In this document: positions 7,405 through 16,530 of the stretch, piece by piece | Layout: each line of letters opens with the position of its first letter | How positions within the stretch are numbered: position 1 is the first letter of the stretch | NCBI GenBank assembly: GCA_913775025.1 | Contig: CAJYJW010000343.1 | Location: 1 to 57,738 of the forward strand | DNA length: 57,738 nucleotides | Origin: an uncultured Sphingomonas sp. | GTDB lineage: Bacteria > Pseudomonadota > Alphaproteobacteria > Sphingomonadales > Sphingomonadaceae | Direction of reading: 5' to 3' | Notes under the pieces: generated by a model | The model's input: only the letters and a program-made list of their open reading frames with translations | The model's database searches: none | What the model was told of the DNA's origin: nothing | Made by a program: the position numbers and the translations under genes

Positions 7405-9990
7405 ATGCGAGACAAGGACTATCAGATCGCCGGCGACTTTCTCGCGCGATTCTTTGGCGAGACCGAGCAGGCGATCGAGCTGCGCGCCTGCCCCAATATC
7501 AAGGGCACGCCCGGCGCGCAGTCCATGATGACGCGCGACACGGCCGAGATTGCCTCCTTCTGCCGGCGCAAGGACGAGCCCGGCATGGGCCTCTATTTCG
7601 GCGTCTGCACCCGACGCAACGGCGTCACCAGCGGCACCGCGGCGAACGTCGTCGAGTGTCCCGCCTTATGGGTCGATATCGACTGCGCCAAGCAGGGCAT
7701 TGCCGGCGCCGATGCGCGCGCTGCGCTGGAATTCCTGCCGCATCCGCCGACAGTGATCGTCAACAGCGGCGGCGGGCTGCACGCCTATTGGATCCTGGAG
7801 CAGGCGGTCGATGTATCGCCCGGGCAGCCCGGCGTGCAGCGCATCACGGCGGCGCTTCGCAAGCTGGCCATGATCCTCGCCGGAGACATGCAGTGCGCCG
7901 AGGTGGCCCGCATCCTGCGCCTACCCGGCACCATGAACAGCAAGGATGCCACGCGCGCCCTCTATGGCGGCGAGCCGGCCGTGTGCGCCGTGCTCACAGA
8001 CACGGGCGCGGTGCACGACATGGACGAGCTATGCGAGTGGCTGGAAGGCCAGCGCACGGTGCTGGAGGGCAAGGTGGCCGCCCCCCGCCCGGTCAAGGAG
8101 GATGACCCGTTCGTCAGCTATGCGCGCGCCGCCGGTTACGAGCCGGCGATCGATATCGATGCCGAGCTGGCCGCCATGAATTATGGCGAAGGGCATAACG
8201 GCATCCACCCGACGCAGCTTCGCGTGTCCATGTCGATGATCGCTCGCGGTTATGACGAAGAGGCGATCGTCGAGCGCCTGCTGGCTGCGACCGAGAAGGC
8301 CGCGCCCGGCGATCAACGGTGGAATTGGGCATCGGAGGAACGGGCGATCCGAAAGATGATCGCCACGGGCCGCCAGAAGGTCGAGGAACGGCAAGACAGG
8401 CCCGCGCCCCCCGCCCCGCCTGCATCCAGCGGGCCTGCCGCCGTGGCGGTCGTACATGACATGGCTGAGGCGCGCGCAAAGCGTGAGAAGCCCAAGGCCG
8501 CTCCGAAAGACAGGATCGACGAGATCAGCCTGCTGGGCTCGACCGTCCTCAGCGTGTGGCAGGACAGGCACGGCCCGGTCATGCACAGCGCCGGCACGTC
8601 CTACAGCTACGAGGGGGGCGTCTGGAGCGTCTGGGACGAACGCTCCGAGCAGGCGCTGCGAGTCATGATGCAGGAGGCCTGCGAGCGGCTGAACATGCCG
8701 CCCAAGACCTCGCTGATCAATGCAGCGATCCTCTACGTGATGAACCGGCCGTCACTGCTGATGCGTGACGTGGAATTCGATCGCCACGGCCTGATCGTCG
8801 CGGAGGATGGCACGATCGATGGCGGCACCGGCGTGACCGGACCTCACTCGCCCGATCATCACGCCATGTTCAAGGTCGGCGCCTCGATTGAAGGCTCCCG
8901 CGCCTGCCCCGCCTGGCTACAGTTCCTCACGGACAGCTTTGCCGACAAGGATCCGGCCGAAGTGCCCGAGATCATCCGCACGCTGCAGGAATGGTTCGGC
9001 GCGTCGCTGATCCCGAACAAGAGCCGCGACCTGTCCAAGGGTCTATTCGCTTGGGGCGGCAGCCGCACCGGCAAGACGCAGCTCTCCGAGGTCATGCGCG
9101 CGCTGCTCGGGCGCGGACAAACGAGCGCGGCCGCCGCCGGCGACATCGGCAAGGACTTCGGTTTACAGACCTTTCTCGGCAAGCGCGGGTGGATCGCGGA
9201 CGACGCGATCGGTCAGGACGAATTTCTCGACGCGGAGCGATACAAAAAGATCGTCACCGCCGAGGAGACCGAGGTCACCCGCAAGAACAAGACGCCGGTG
9301 CAGGTGCGGTTCGGCTTCCCGGTGCTGCTGACAGCCAACCACCTCCCCAAGGTCAAGGATCAGTCGGATGCGGTCTACAACCGCTCGCTGGTGCTGCCCA
9401 TGACCAACGTCAGGCCGGAGAGCGCGCCGACGCCTGCCGGCTATCCATCCATCTCCGCCAAGATCATTGCAGAGGAGCTGACAGGCGTCCTGTGGTGGGC
9501 CGTGGAGGGCTGGCAGCGGCTATCCGCCCGGGGGATGTTCACGCCCCCGCCCTGCATGACGCGCGCCGTCACGGAGATGCAGGACAACAACAATCCGATC
9601 GGTTCGTGGCTCAAGGAATGCGTCGTCGAGTGCGCGACGTACAAGGTCGCCAACGCGGATCTCTATTCCTCGTTCGCTGGCTGGCACTTCCTTGAGAACG
9701 GGGACAGCAAATTCCTGCCCTCACAGAACAAATTCATCCGTCGCCTGCGCGAGATGCTGCCGAATGTCGGCAAGCAGACGGGCGCCAAGACCCGCAACAC
9801 CACCGGCCTGATGCTTAATGCCGAGGGACTGGAATACTGGTCTGCCAATGGCGCTCGCGATAGCCTGAACGCGCCCAAGCCGGCCTCGCTGGATCAGTAT
9901 GCGGTCAACCAAGGGTATACCGAAGAGAAGGCTGAACGCGCCGCTGTGGCACACGAAACGGCTCGCCAGAACCGGGAGCCACGGTTTTGA
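7405..9990 (+). CDS. phage primase-helicase (RepB-like primase N-terminus plus DUF5906/virulence-E-like ATPase)
   Basis: ALWVDIDC, GGGLHAYW; Walker A GLFAWGGSRTGKTQLSE; LLTANHLPKVKDQSDAVYNRSLVLPM. Confidence 0.85.
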   Translation: MRDKDYQIAGDFLARFFGETEQAIELRACPNIKGTPGAQSMMTRDTAEIASFCRRKDEPGMGLYFGVCTRRNGVTSGTAANVVECPALWVDIDCAKQGIAGADARAALEFLPHPPTVIVNSGGGLHAYWILEQAVDVSPGQPGVQRITAALRKLAMILAGDMQCAEVARILRLPGTMNSKDATRALYGGEPAVCAVLTDTGAVHDMDELCEWLEGQRTVLEGKVAAPRPVKEDDPFVSYARAAGYEPAIDIDAELAAMNYGEGHNGIHPTQLRVSMSMIARGYDEEAIVERLLAATEKAAPGDQRWNWASEERAIRKMIATGRQKVEERQDRPAPPAPPASSGPAAVAVVHDMAEARAKREKPKAAPKDRIDEISLLGSTVLSVWQDRHGPVMHSAGTSYSYEGGVWSVWDERSEQALRVMMQEACERLNMPPKTSLINAAILYVMNRPSLLMRDVEFDRHGLIVAEDGTIDGGTGVTGPHSPDHHAMFKVGASIEGSRACPAWLQFLTDSFADKDPAEVPEIIRTLQEWFGASLIPNKSRDLSKGLFAWGGSRTGKTQLSEVMRALLGRGQTSAAAAGDIGKDFGLQTFLGKRGWIADDAIGQDEFLDAERYKKIVTAEETEVTRKNKTPVQVRFGFPVLLTANHLPKVKDQSDAVYNRSLVLPMTNVRPESAPTPAGYPSISAKIIAEELTGVLWWAVEGWQRLSARGMFTPPPCMTRAVTEMQDNNNPIGSWLKECVVECATYKVANADLYSSFAGWHFLENGDSKFLPSQNKFIRRLREMLPNVGKQTGAKTRNTTGLMLNAEGLEYWSANGARDSLNAPKPASLDQYAVNQGYTEEKAERAAVAHETARQNREPRF

Positions 9991-9999
9991 GCCGGCTAG

Positions 10000-10310
10000 A
10001 GTGCAAGACGCTTTGGCGATTTTGTGCTGCGACGAAAGCGTCTTGCACTGTCTTTCAAAGCGTCTTGCACTTCGTACTCGGGCCAAAGGTGCAAGACGCT
10101 TTCTCGAGTGCAAGACGCTTTGCAAGACGCTTTTGGGCGCGCTTTTCCGAAAGCGTCTTGCACTATTTCCCAATGAAATCAGAACCTTATCTCTTCTGCA
10201 AGACGCTTAGACGCTTTTCCTCTTATAAAAGGGATACATACATGCGCACGCGCACATGCGCCCATGTGGGACCAACTAACCTCGTCGCTGGCGGAAAAGC
10301 GTCTTGCACT
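10000..10310. repeat. iteron-like cluster: nine copies of (A)GTGCAAGACGCTTT in both orientations; candidate phage origin
   Basis: Copies: 10000-10014 F, 10035-10049 R, 10057-10071 R, 10089-10102 F, 10107-10121 F, 10121-10134 F partial, 10150-10164 R, 10197-10208 F partial, 10296-10310 R. Confidence 0.9.
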
Positions 10311-10324
10311 GTCGGAGGCGGTCG

Positions 10325-10813
10325 ATGAGCCCGGCGCAGAAGGACGCGGCGCTTGTCGCGGATTGTCTCGCACTGGTGGCGCCGGCTGAGGCGGCGTTCC
10401 GCTCGCGGTGGCGACTTGGCACGCTTCAGCGGATCGACCCTGATCTCCATCAACTGCTGCTGGAGCAGATCGACCTGTACGATGTGGCGCTGCTGACGGT
10501 CAGCGACCATCGCGAGGTGCGCAAGCAGTCGGAGGCGATGGTGAGGGGCTGGCGTGCCGCCTGTGCCCGCTTGGAGGCCCCTTTGCAGCCCGACGACGCC
10601 TACCTGGTGGGTTATGACCCCCACAAGGGCTTGCGCGTCGTCATAAGTGATCAGGCGGCGTCCGTGGCCCGGGTGCAAAACAGCAAGCCGGGCGAACGCG
10701 TGATGATCGTCACTCCTGATGAGGTCGCGCGCATGATGACGGCTTGGTCGATCGTCGCCGACACCAAGGCGCTGTTTCCGAATGCCGAGGTGGTCTCGGT
10801 CACACCGGCATGA
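10325..10813 (+). CDS. hypothetical phage protein
   Basis: ORF MSPAQKDAALVADCLALVAPAEAAFRSRW... Confidence 0.65.
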   Translation: MSPAQKDAALVADCLALVAPAEAAFRSRWRLGTLQRIDPDLHQLLLEQIDLYDVALLTVSDHREVRKQSEAMVRGWRAACARLEAPLQPDDAYLVGYDPHKGLRVVISDQAASVARVQNSKPGERVMIVTPDEVARMMTAWSIVADTKALFPNAEVVSVTPA

Positions 10814-10865
10814 CCAACCGCGCGCGCCACCGGATCGTGCTGCCACATACCACCAGCGGGGATGA

Positions 10866-11171
10866 ATGAGGATGAGGAAGGGGACGCGTCGACCTTATCG
10901 GCAGGAGCCTGACGACTTCGAAGAGCTGTTCATTCTCTATGGCTCTAATGCGCTGGAAAAAATGCTGCCCGCCCATTGGAGGAGCGTCCGTCGGTGGGTG
11001 GACGCGCATGGAGGCGATGAGCTTGTGTTCCGCCGTATCAGGCGGTGCCACCTATCAGGGCAGACCCATACGGTCGGCCGTATTCTCGGACAGCTCAGGC
11101 GGCAGGGCAAAATTGCTTTGGTTGCGCGCGCCGAAGCAGACATGTTGGCGGTAGTCCCCGAAGGCCGCTGA
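10866..11171 (+). CDS. hypothetical phage protein
   Basis: 101-aa basic ORF MRMRKGTRRPYRQEPDDFEELFILYG... Confidence 0.55.
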   Translation: MRMRKGTRRPYRQEPDDFEELFILYGSNALEKMLPAHWRSVRRWVDAHGGDELVFRRIRRCHLSGQTHTVGRILGQLRRQGKIALVARAEADMLAVVPEGR

Positions 11172-11200
11172 TAAATTCTTTTATCTCCCGGAGACACAGC

Positions 11201-11428
11201 ATGAACGAGCCGATGTGCATGAAGCCGCGAGAGGCGGCGACGGCGTTGGGTATCTCCCGCGCCACCCTCTGTAACTGGATGGCTCAAGGCCGGATCGCAA
11301 CGTCCCGTGTCGGTGGCCGGCGACTGGTGCCTACGCAAGAGGTGCGCCGCCTCGCTGGCGTAGCCACGTGTTCCGCCGCGGCGGTTCACACATTGGCGCT
11401 AGTCCCACCAGACGAGACGGGGGAGTGA
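11201..11428 (+). CDS. small MerR/excisionase-type HTH DNA-binding protein
   Basis: MKPREAATALGISRATLCNWMAQGRIATSRVGGRRLVPTQEVRRL. Confidence 0.75.
   Translation: MNEPMCMKPREAATALGISRATLCNWMAQGRIATSRVGGRRLVPTQEVRRLAGVATCSAAAVHTLALVPPDETGE
11388..11406 (+). promoter_or_regulatory. late control motif copy 1 (upstream of terminase)
   Basis: ACACATTGGCGCTAGTCCC, 27 nt gap to the terminase small-subunit ATG (11434). Confidence 0.7.
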
Positions 11429-11433
11429 GCCTT

Positions 11434-11802
11434 ATGCCCGCAGGCCGCCCCAGCAAATACGATCCGAGCTACTGCCAAGAACTTGTCGACCACATGGCGA
11501 CGGGTGCGAGTGCCACGTCCTTCGCCGCTGAGATCGACGTAGACCGTTCTACGCTGACGGAATGGGCGGACAAGCATCCGGAATTTTCCCTAGCGCTATC
11601 GCGGGGAAAGGCGAAATGCGCCGCGTGGTGGGAGAAGATGGGGCGTTCATCTGCGTCCAACGGAACCGGTAACGCGACGATGATCGTGTTCGGCCTGAAA
11701 AACATGTCCGACGATTGGCGCGACAAGACAGAGACGCAGCACTCCGGCGAAGTCGCCGTGACTAGTGTGACGCGGACCATCGTCGATCCGCGAGAGCCGT
11801 GA
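11434..11802 (+). CDS. terminase small subunit
   Basis: MPAGRPSKYDPSYCQELVDHMATGASATSFAAEIDVDRSTLTEWADKHPEFSLALSRGK; GGGGGAG RBS. Confidence 0.85.
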   Translation: MPAGRPSKYDPSYCQELVDHMATGASATSFAAEIDVDRSTLTEWADKHPEFSLALSRGKAKCAAWWEKMGRSSASNGTGNATMIVFGLKNMSDDWRDKTETQHSGEVAVTSVTRTIVDPREP

Positions 11803-13094
11803 TGCCCGCCGCCGCCCGCCACATCGAGATCCCGACCGCCCGCGCTTTCCTGCCGCTGCTGGCCCCGGCGCGCTACAAGGGGGCGTGGGGTGGACGTGGC
11901 TCGGGCAAGAGCCATTTCTTTGCCGAGAAGCTGATCGACGATTGCCTGTACGAGCGCGGCATGACGGCGGTGTGTATCCGCGAGGTTCAGAAGACGCTCA
12001 AGACATCCTCCAAGCTGCTGATCGAGAACAAGCTCCAGCAGCTCGGCCTTGGCGAGCGCGACGGGTTCAAGGTGTTCCGCGAGGTGATCCAGACGCCGGG
12101 CGACGGGCAGATCATTTTCCAGGGCATGCAGGATCACACCGCCGAGAGCATCAAGTCGCTGGAGGGATTCAAGCGGGCGTGGTGCGAGGAGGCGCAGACC
12201 ATCAGCGCGAACAGCCTCATGCTGCTGCGTCCGACGATCCGTGCGCCGGGGTCGGAACTGTGGTTTTCGTGGAACGCGCGCCGCAAGACGGATCCGGTGG
12301 ACTTGATGCTGCGCGGCGCGGAGATCCCGACCGGAGCCGTGGTGGTGGAGGCGAACTGGCGCGATAACCCGTGGTTCACGGACGAGCTGGAGCAGGAGCG
12401 CCAGGACTGCATGCGCGCCGAGGCCGATCAGTACGGCCACATCTGGGAAGGCGAGTATCTGACGGTCGCGGCCGGCGCCTACTTCGCCAAGCAGCTTGCA
12501 CAGGCGCGCGCCGAACGCCGCATCGGCAAGGTGGCGGCGGATCCGCTGATGACGCTCCGGGCGGTATGGGACATCGGGGGCACGGGCGCAAAGGCGGATG
12601 CTACCGCAATCTGGATCGTTCAGTATGTCGGGCGGGAGATTCGCTTTCTCGACTATTACGAGGCGGTCGGGCAGCCGCTCGCCACGCATGTCGGCTGGCT
12701 GCGTGATAATGGCTACGGCAAGGCGCTGTGCGTCCTGCCGCATGATGGCGCGCAACACGACAAGATCCAGCAGACAACCTATGAAGGTGCGCTGCGTGAG
12801 GCGGGGTTCGAGGTGCGGGTGGTGCGCAACCAGGGCGCCGGCGCTGCCAATGCCCGCATCGAGGCGGCCCGCCGTCTTTTCCCTTCCATGCACTTCGACG
12901 AGGAGAAATGCTCAGGCGGGCTGGAGGCGATCGGCTGGTATCACGAGAAGCGCGACACCGATCGCAACATCGGCTTGGGGCCGGAGCATGATTGGTCCAG
13001 CCATGGCGCCGATGCCTTCGGGCTGGTGGCCGTCGCGCATGAGCCTCCGCAAGCTGCGCGGAAGATCGTTTACAATACTCGGGGCGTCGTCTGA
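11802..13094 (+). CDS. terminase large subunit (PBSX/terminase_3 type)
   Basis: RYKGAWGGRGSGKSHFFAEKLI (Walker A), RAWCEEAQTIS, nuclease-domain motifs. Confidence 0.9.
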   Translation: MPAAARHIEIPTARAFLPLLAPARYKGAWGGRGSGKSHFFAEKLIDDCLYERGMTAVCIREVQKTLKTSSKLLIENKLQQLGLGERDGFKVFREVIQTPGDGQIIFQGMQDHTAESIKSLEGFKRAWCEEAQTISANSLMLLRPTIRAPGSELWFSWNARRKTDPVDLMLRGAEIPTGAVVVEANWRDNPWFTDELEQERQDCMRAEADQYGHIWEGEYLTVAAGAYFAKQLAQARAERRIGKVAADPLMTLRAVWDIGGTGAKADATAIWIVQYVGREIRFLDYYEAVGQPLATHVGWLRDNGYGKALCVLPHDGAQHDKIQQTTYEGALREAGFEVRVVRNQGAGAANARIEAARRLFPSMHFDEEKCSGGLEAIGWYHEKRDTDRNIGLGPEHDWSSHGADAFGLVAVAHEPPQAARKIVYNTRGVV

Positions 13095-13249
13095 TGCCCG
13101 TTCAGATAGCCACCCCGCTCCTTTCACAGCCGACCCGGCCGGCGGCTGCAATGGGCATCCAGCGTCACGCGTCAACAGCGTGCGGGGACAGGCTGTGCAT
13201 GGGAGCGCTGATGGATGCCAACGGCCGAATTAATTCGAGGATCCTGTGA
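13094..13249 (+). CDS. hypothetical small protein
   Basis: 51-aa coupled ORF MPVQIATPLLSQPTRPAAAMGIQRH... Confidence 0.4.
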   Translation: MPVQIATPLLSQPTRPAAAMGIQRHASTACGDRLCMGALMDANGRINSRIL

Positions 13250-13470
13250 TGGCCGACGAACCCGAAACCCCCGCCGACGCGCAAGAGCCGGCACCCCCTC
13301 CCGAGCCCGACGCCACCCTCTCGCTGACGGCGGAATTGCTGGCCGGTGTGTGGACGCTCTACGCCCTCCCCGCGAACGGTGAGCGGCAGGCGCTCGGGGC
13401 GGGCCCGTCCGGGTCGGGCATCATGTTCCCGGTCAAGCTGCTGGACCGTCTTGTAAGTGAGCCGAGCTGA
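13249..13470 (+). CDS. hypothetical small acidic protein
   Basis: Coupled ORF MADEPETPADAQEPAPPPEPD... Confidence 0.5.
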   Translation: MADEPETPADAQEPAPPPEPDATLSLTAELLAGVWTLYALPANGERQALGAGPSGSGIMFPVKLLDRLVSEPS

Positions 13471-13667
13471 TGGTGAATGATCACATACTGGCCTTGATGG
13501 CCCAATATACCGCAGAAGCCGACGAGGCGGTACGGGATGCTCAACTGCTAGATGCGGAGGCCGCCATCATCGAGGCGCGTGCTGCCGGTTGCCGAGAGCA
13601 TGCCCAATTCCTGAGGGATTGCGTGGAAAAACTCCAGAGCGTGCTCCTGTATCAGGACGAACGCTGA
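13470..13667 (+). CDS. hypothetical protein
   Basis: Coupled ORF MVNDHILALMAQYTAEADEAVRDAQ... Confidence 0.5.
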   Translation: MVNDHILALMAQYTAEADEAVRDAQLLDAEAAIIEARAAGCREHAQFLRDCVEKLQSVLLYQDER

Positions 13668-16000
13668 TGGCGACCGCCCCCGACTTCGCGCTGAACGGCT
13701 GGGAGGAGCCTGAGGCCGAACGCGCCCGGATGACGCAGGAGGAGATCGTCTCGATCCTCCGCGAGCAGGAGCGCGCATCGGTCAACTTCCGCGACACCAT
13801 CCTTGCCGGGGAGCAGGCCGCAGCGCTCGACTTCTACGAGGCTGAACCGTTCGGCGACGAGCAGCCGGGGCGTAGCCAGGTCGTCGTGCCCGACGTGGCC
13901 GAGGTCGTGGATTACATGCAGATCAGCGTGTTGCGAACGGTCGCCAGCGCCGATCGCGTGGTCGAGTTCGAGCCCGGCGACACGGATCAGGTGCCCGACC
14001 TGCCGGAGCCGCCCGAGGCCCCGCAGATGCCGCAGGGCGATGTGCCGCCCGAGCAGCAGGCGATGATGGCGCAGGCGATGGCGCGCTATCAGGGCGAGAA
14101 GGCTGAGCACGACGCGGCGGTGGCTGCCTATCGGCGCTGGGAGAAGGGGCGGGACAAGGCGGCTGACGATGCCACGGCGGCGGTCAATCACATCTTCATG
14201 CGCCGGCAAAACGGTTACCGCATCCTGCTCGACTGGCTGCAATCGGGCCTGATCGAGAAGATCGGCATCGTGAAGACCGCATGCGTGACCGAGCGCAAAC
14301 GGGTCCGCCAGATGGGCACGGTATCCGCCGACGAGCTGGCCCTGATGGAGCAGGAGGGCGCGCCGCTCAGCAACGTTACCGACCGGGGCGACGGCACGTT
14401 CGATGTGGTGGTCGCCATCTGGCAGGACGTGAAGCGGTACAGGGACTATCCGATCCCGAGCGAGGAGTTCATTTTCCCGCCGCGTACGAAGGATGAGGAC
14501 GAGGCCAGATACCTCGCACATCGGGCGCGCAAGACGCTCTCTGATCTGGTGGAAATGGGTTTCGACCGCGAGAAGGTGGAGGCGCTGCCGACCGATGATG
14601 GCGTAAGCGAGGTCGATGACCAGCGCACTTGGGCACGATGGGGCGACGACAACCTGTCCGCCTATCAACGCGCCCCATCGATGCGCGAGGTGCTGCTGCT
14701 GGAGGAGTACGCCCGCCTCGATCTCGATGACGATGGCGTTGCCGAGCTGTGGCAGATCTTCCGCGTTGGCGATGTGATCCTTGATATGAACGAGGTGGAG
14801 GAAGCCCCGTTCGTCGTCTGGACCCCCTTCCCTCGCGCGCACCGCCTCGTCGGCAATTCGCTGGCCGAGAAGACGATGGACATTCAGCGCGTGGATAGCG
14901 TGCTGCTTCGGCAGGCGCTTGACGGCGTCTACATGACGAACAGCCCGCGAACGTGGCTCCCGCAGGAGTCGATGACCGAGGATACGATCGACGACCTGCT
15001 GACCGTCATCCCCGGCGGCATCGTGCGCGGACGCGGCTCTCTGCCGCCGCAGAAGCTCAACGACGCGTTCGACATTCAGAAGTCGCTCGGCATGCTGGAA
15101 TTCATGCAGGGGCAGCGCGAGACGCGCACCGGTATCACGCGTCTCAATCAGGGGCTCGACGAGGACACGATCAACAAGACTGCCACGGGCCAGGCCGCCT
15201 TGCAGGCGCAGGGCCAGCAGATGGAGGAAGCGGTCGCCCGCAACTTCGGCGAGGCGATGGGCCGGCTGTTCGCCAAGAAGCTTCGGCTGATGCGGGCCAA
15301 TGGCGAGCCGATCGCGATCAAGGTGGAGGGCTCCTACCGGCGCATCGATCCGACTACGTGGGACGACGACATGAACGTGGTCGTCCGCGTCGGCCTCGGC
15401 AGCGGGCGCAAGGAGCAGCGGATCGTCTATCGCGGCCAGATCGCTCAGCAGCAGGCAGAGGCATTGCAGGCTGGCCTCCCGATCGTCGATCCGGTGCGGA
15501 TCTACAAGAACGCGGCAGGCTATGTGCGGGATGCGGGGCTGGGCAATCCTGACGATTACTGGCTAGACCCCGAGAGCGAGGAGGCCAAGGCGATCGCGCA
15601 GGCCAAGCCGCCGCAGCAGGATCCGGCGCTGGTGAAGGTGCAGGGCGAACAGCAGCTTGCCGCGCAGAAGATGCAGGGCGAGGAGCAGCGGTCACAGCAG
15701 CAGATCGCGTTGTCGCAACAGGAGGCTGCGGCCAAGCTGGGAATCACTCAACGCGAGGGCGAGCAACGGCTCCGCTTCGACGCTGAGCGCGCTGCCATGG
15801 AGCAACAGCTCGCACGCGAGAAGGCCGAGTTCGAGGCGAACTTAGCAACAATGAAGGCTGATCGCGAATGGGAGCTCGCGCAGGCGCAGATGGCCCATGC
15901 TATGGAGATGGACCGGGTGCGGGCCGGGCACGCGCATGAGCAGGGCATGGAGAAGGCGCGGATGAGCGTGAACCGGCCCGGTGGGGATCTGGACAAATGA
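13667..16000 (+). CDS. portal protein (podovirus type, long coiled-coil C-terminus)
   Basis: About 778 aa between terminase and scaffold; RTGITRLNQGLDEDTINKTATG; Q/E/A-rich C-terminal helix. Confidence 0.85.
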   Translation: MATAPDFALNGWEEPEAERARMTQEEIVSILREQERASVNFRDTILAGEQAAALDFYEAEPFGDEQPGRSQVVVPDVAEVVDYMQISVLRTVASADRVVEFEPGDTDQVPDLPEPPEAPQMPQGDVPPEQQAMMAQAMARYQGEKAEHDAAVAAYRRWEKGRDKAADDATAAVNHIFMRRQNGYRILLDWLQSGLIEKIGIVKTACVTERKRVRQMGTVSADELALMEQEGAPLSNVTDRGDGTFDVVVAIWQDVKRYRDYPIPSEEFIFPPRTKDEDEARYLAHRARKTLSDLVEMGFDREKVEALPTDDGVSEVDDQRTWARWGDDNLSAYQRAPSMREVLLLEEYARLDLDDDGVAELWQIFRVGDVILDMNEVEEAPFVVWTPFPRAHRLVGNSLAEKTMDIQRVDSVLLRQALDGVYMTNSPRTWLPQESMTEDTIDDLLTVIPGGIVRGRGSLPPQKLNDAFDIQKSLGMLEFMQGQRETRTGITRLNQGLDEDTINKTATGQAALQAQGQQMEEAVARNFGEAMGRLFAKKLRLMRANGEPIAIKVEGSYRRIDPTTWDDDMNVVVRVGLGSGRKEQRIVYRGQIAQQQAEALQAGLPIVDPVRIYKNAAGYVRDAGLGNPDDYWLDPESEEAKAIAQAKPPQQDPALVKVQGEQQLAAQKMQGEEQRSQQQIALSQQEAAAKLGITQREGEQRLRFDAERAAMEQQLAREKAEFEANLATMKADREWELAQAQMAHAMEMDRVRAGHAHEQGMEKARMSVNRPGGDLDK

Positions 16001-16179
16001 GCGGAGGCGTTGAAACTTACGCGCGCAAGCTAGTTGGGCGGGGCTACGGCGCGGCGGCCGAAAAACTAGATGAGCAAGGCCGGTACCTCATTCCGGCTGA
16101 TATAGTCATGGGCTATGGTGATACGCCTGAATCCGCGATTGCAGACGCGTTGGCCAATCGACGGAGGCTAGGCCGATGA
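15997..16179 (+). CDS. hypothetical protein
   Basis: Coupled ORF MSGGVETYARKLVGRGYGAAAEKLDEQGRYLIP... Confidence 0.5.
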   Translation: MSGGVETYARKLVGRGYGAAAEKLDEQGRYLIPADIVMGYGDTPESAIADALANRRRLGR

Positions 16180-16478
16180 CCGTCGACGATCCCATCCGCC
16201 GGCAGCATCGCTGGCAAGCCTTCTACGAGGAAGAGGGTGGCCTTCGCGATATGCTCGGCGAGATGCGCGCCGCCTTTTTTCAGCGCATGTCCGCCGTCGA
16301 GCCGTGGGAGGTGGCGAAGCTTTCGAACCTCGCGCTGGCAGCGAAGCAGGTCGCTATGCTCGACACGGCGGTGCTCGCGATCATCGCGGACGGCAAGACG
16401 GCGCAGGCGGCACAGCGGCATGCTGATCAGGTCGCATCGATTCCGGATTACAAGCGGCGGTGGGTGAACGGCGGGTAG
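16176..16478 (+). CDS. hypothetical phage protein
   Basis: Coupled 100-aa ORF. Confidence 0.6.
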   Translation: MTVDDPIRRQHRWQAFYEEEGGLRDMLGEMRAAFFQRMSAVEPWEVAKLSNLALAAKQVAMLDTAVLAIIADGKTAQAAQRHADQVASIPDYKRRWVNGG

Positions 16479-16482
16479 CCCA

Positions 16483-16499
16483 ACACATTGGCGCTAGTC
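16483..16499 (+). promoter_or_regulatory. late control motif copy 2 (upstream of scaffold/capsid)
   Basis: ACACATTGGCGCTAGTC, 31 nt gap to ATG 16531. Confidence 0.7.
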
Positions 16500-16530
16500 G
16501 TCACATCCGAAGCAGCGCCATGTCGGCGGC

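Noticed and set aside
10000-10310. CRISPR array interpretation of the repeat cluster
   Set aside because: Repeats are only about 14 bp, in both orientations and irregularly spaced with no uniform spacers; no cas genes in the window.
9987-10328. 113-aa plus-strand ORF (and the overlapping 9899-10210 ORF) spanning the repeat cluster
   Set aside because: The peptide consists of recurring frame readings of the 14-bp repeats (KASCTV, VQDAF, SVLH); the repeats occur in both orientations and shift frame, so this is non-coding repeat DNA.
11469-12893. 474-aa minus-strand ORF opposite the terminase
   Set aside because: Antisense to the confidently identified terminase large subunit; low-complexity Arg/Leu/His composition.
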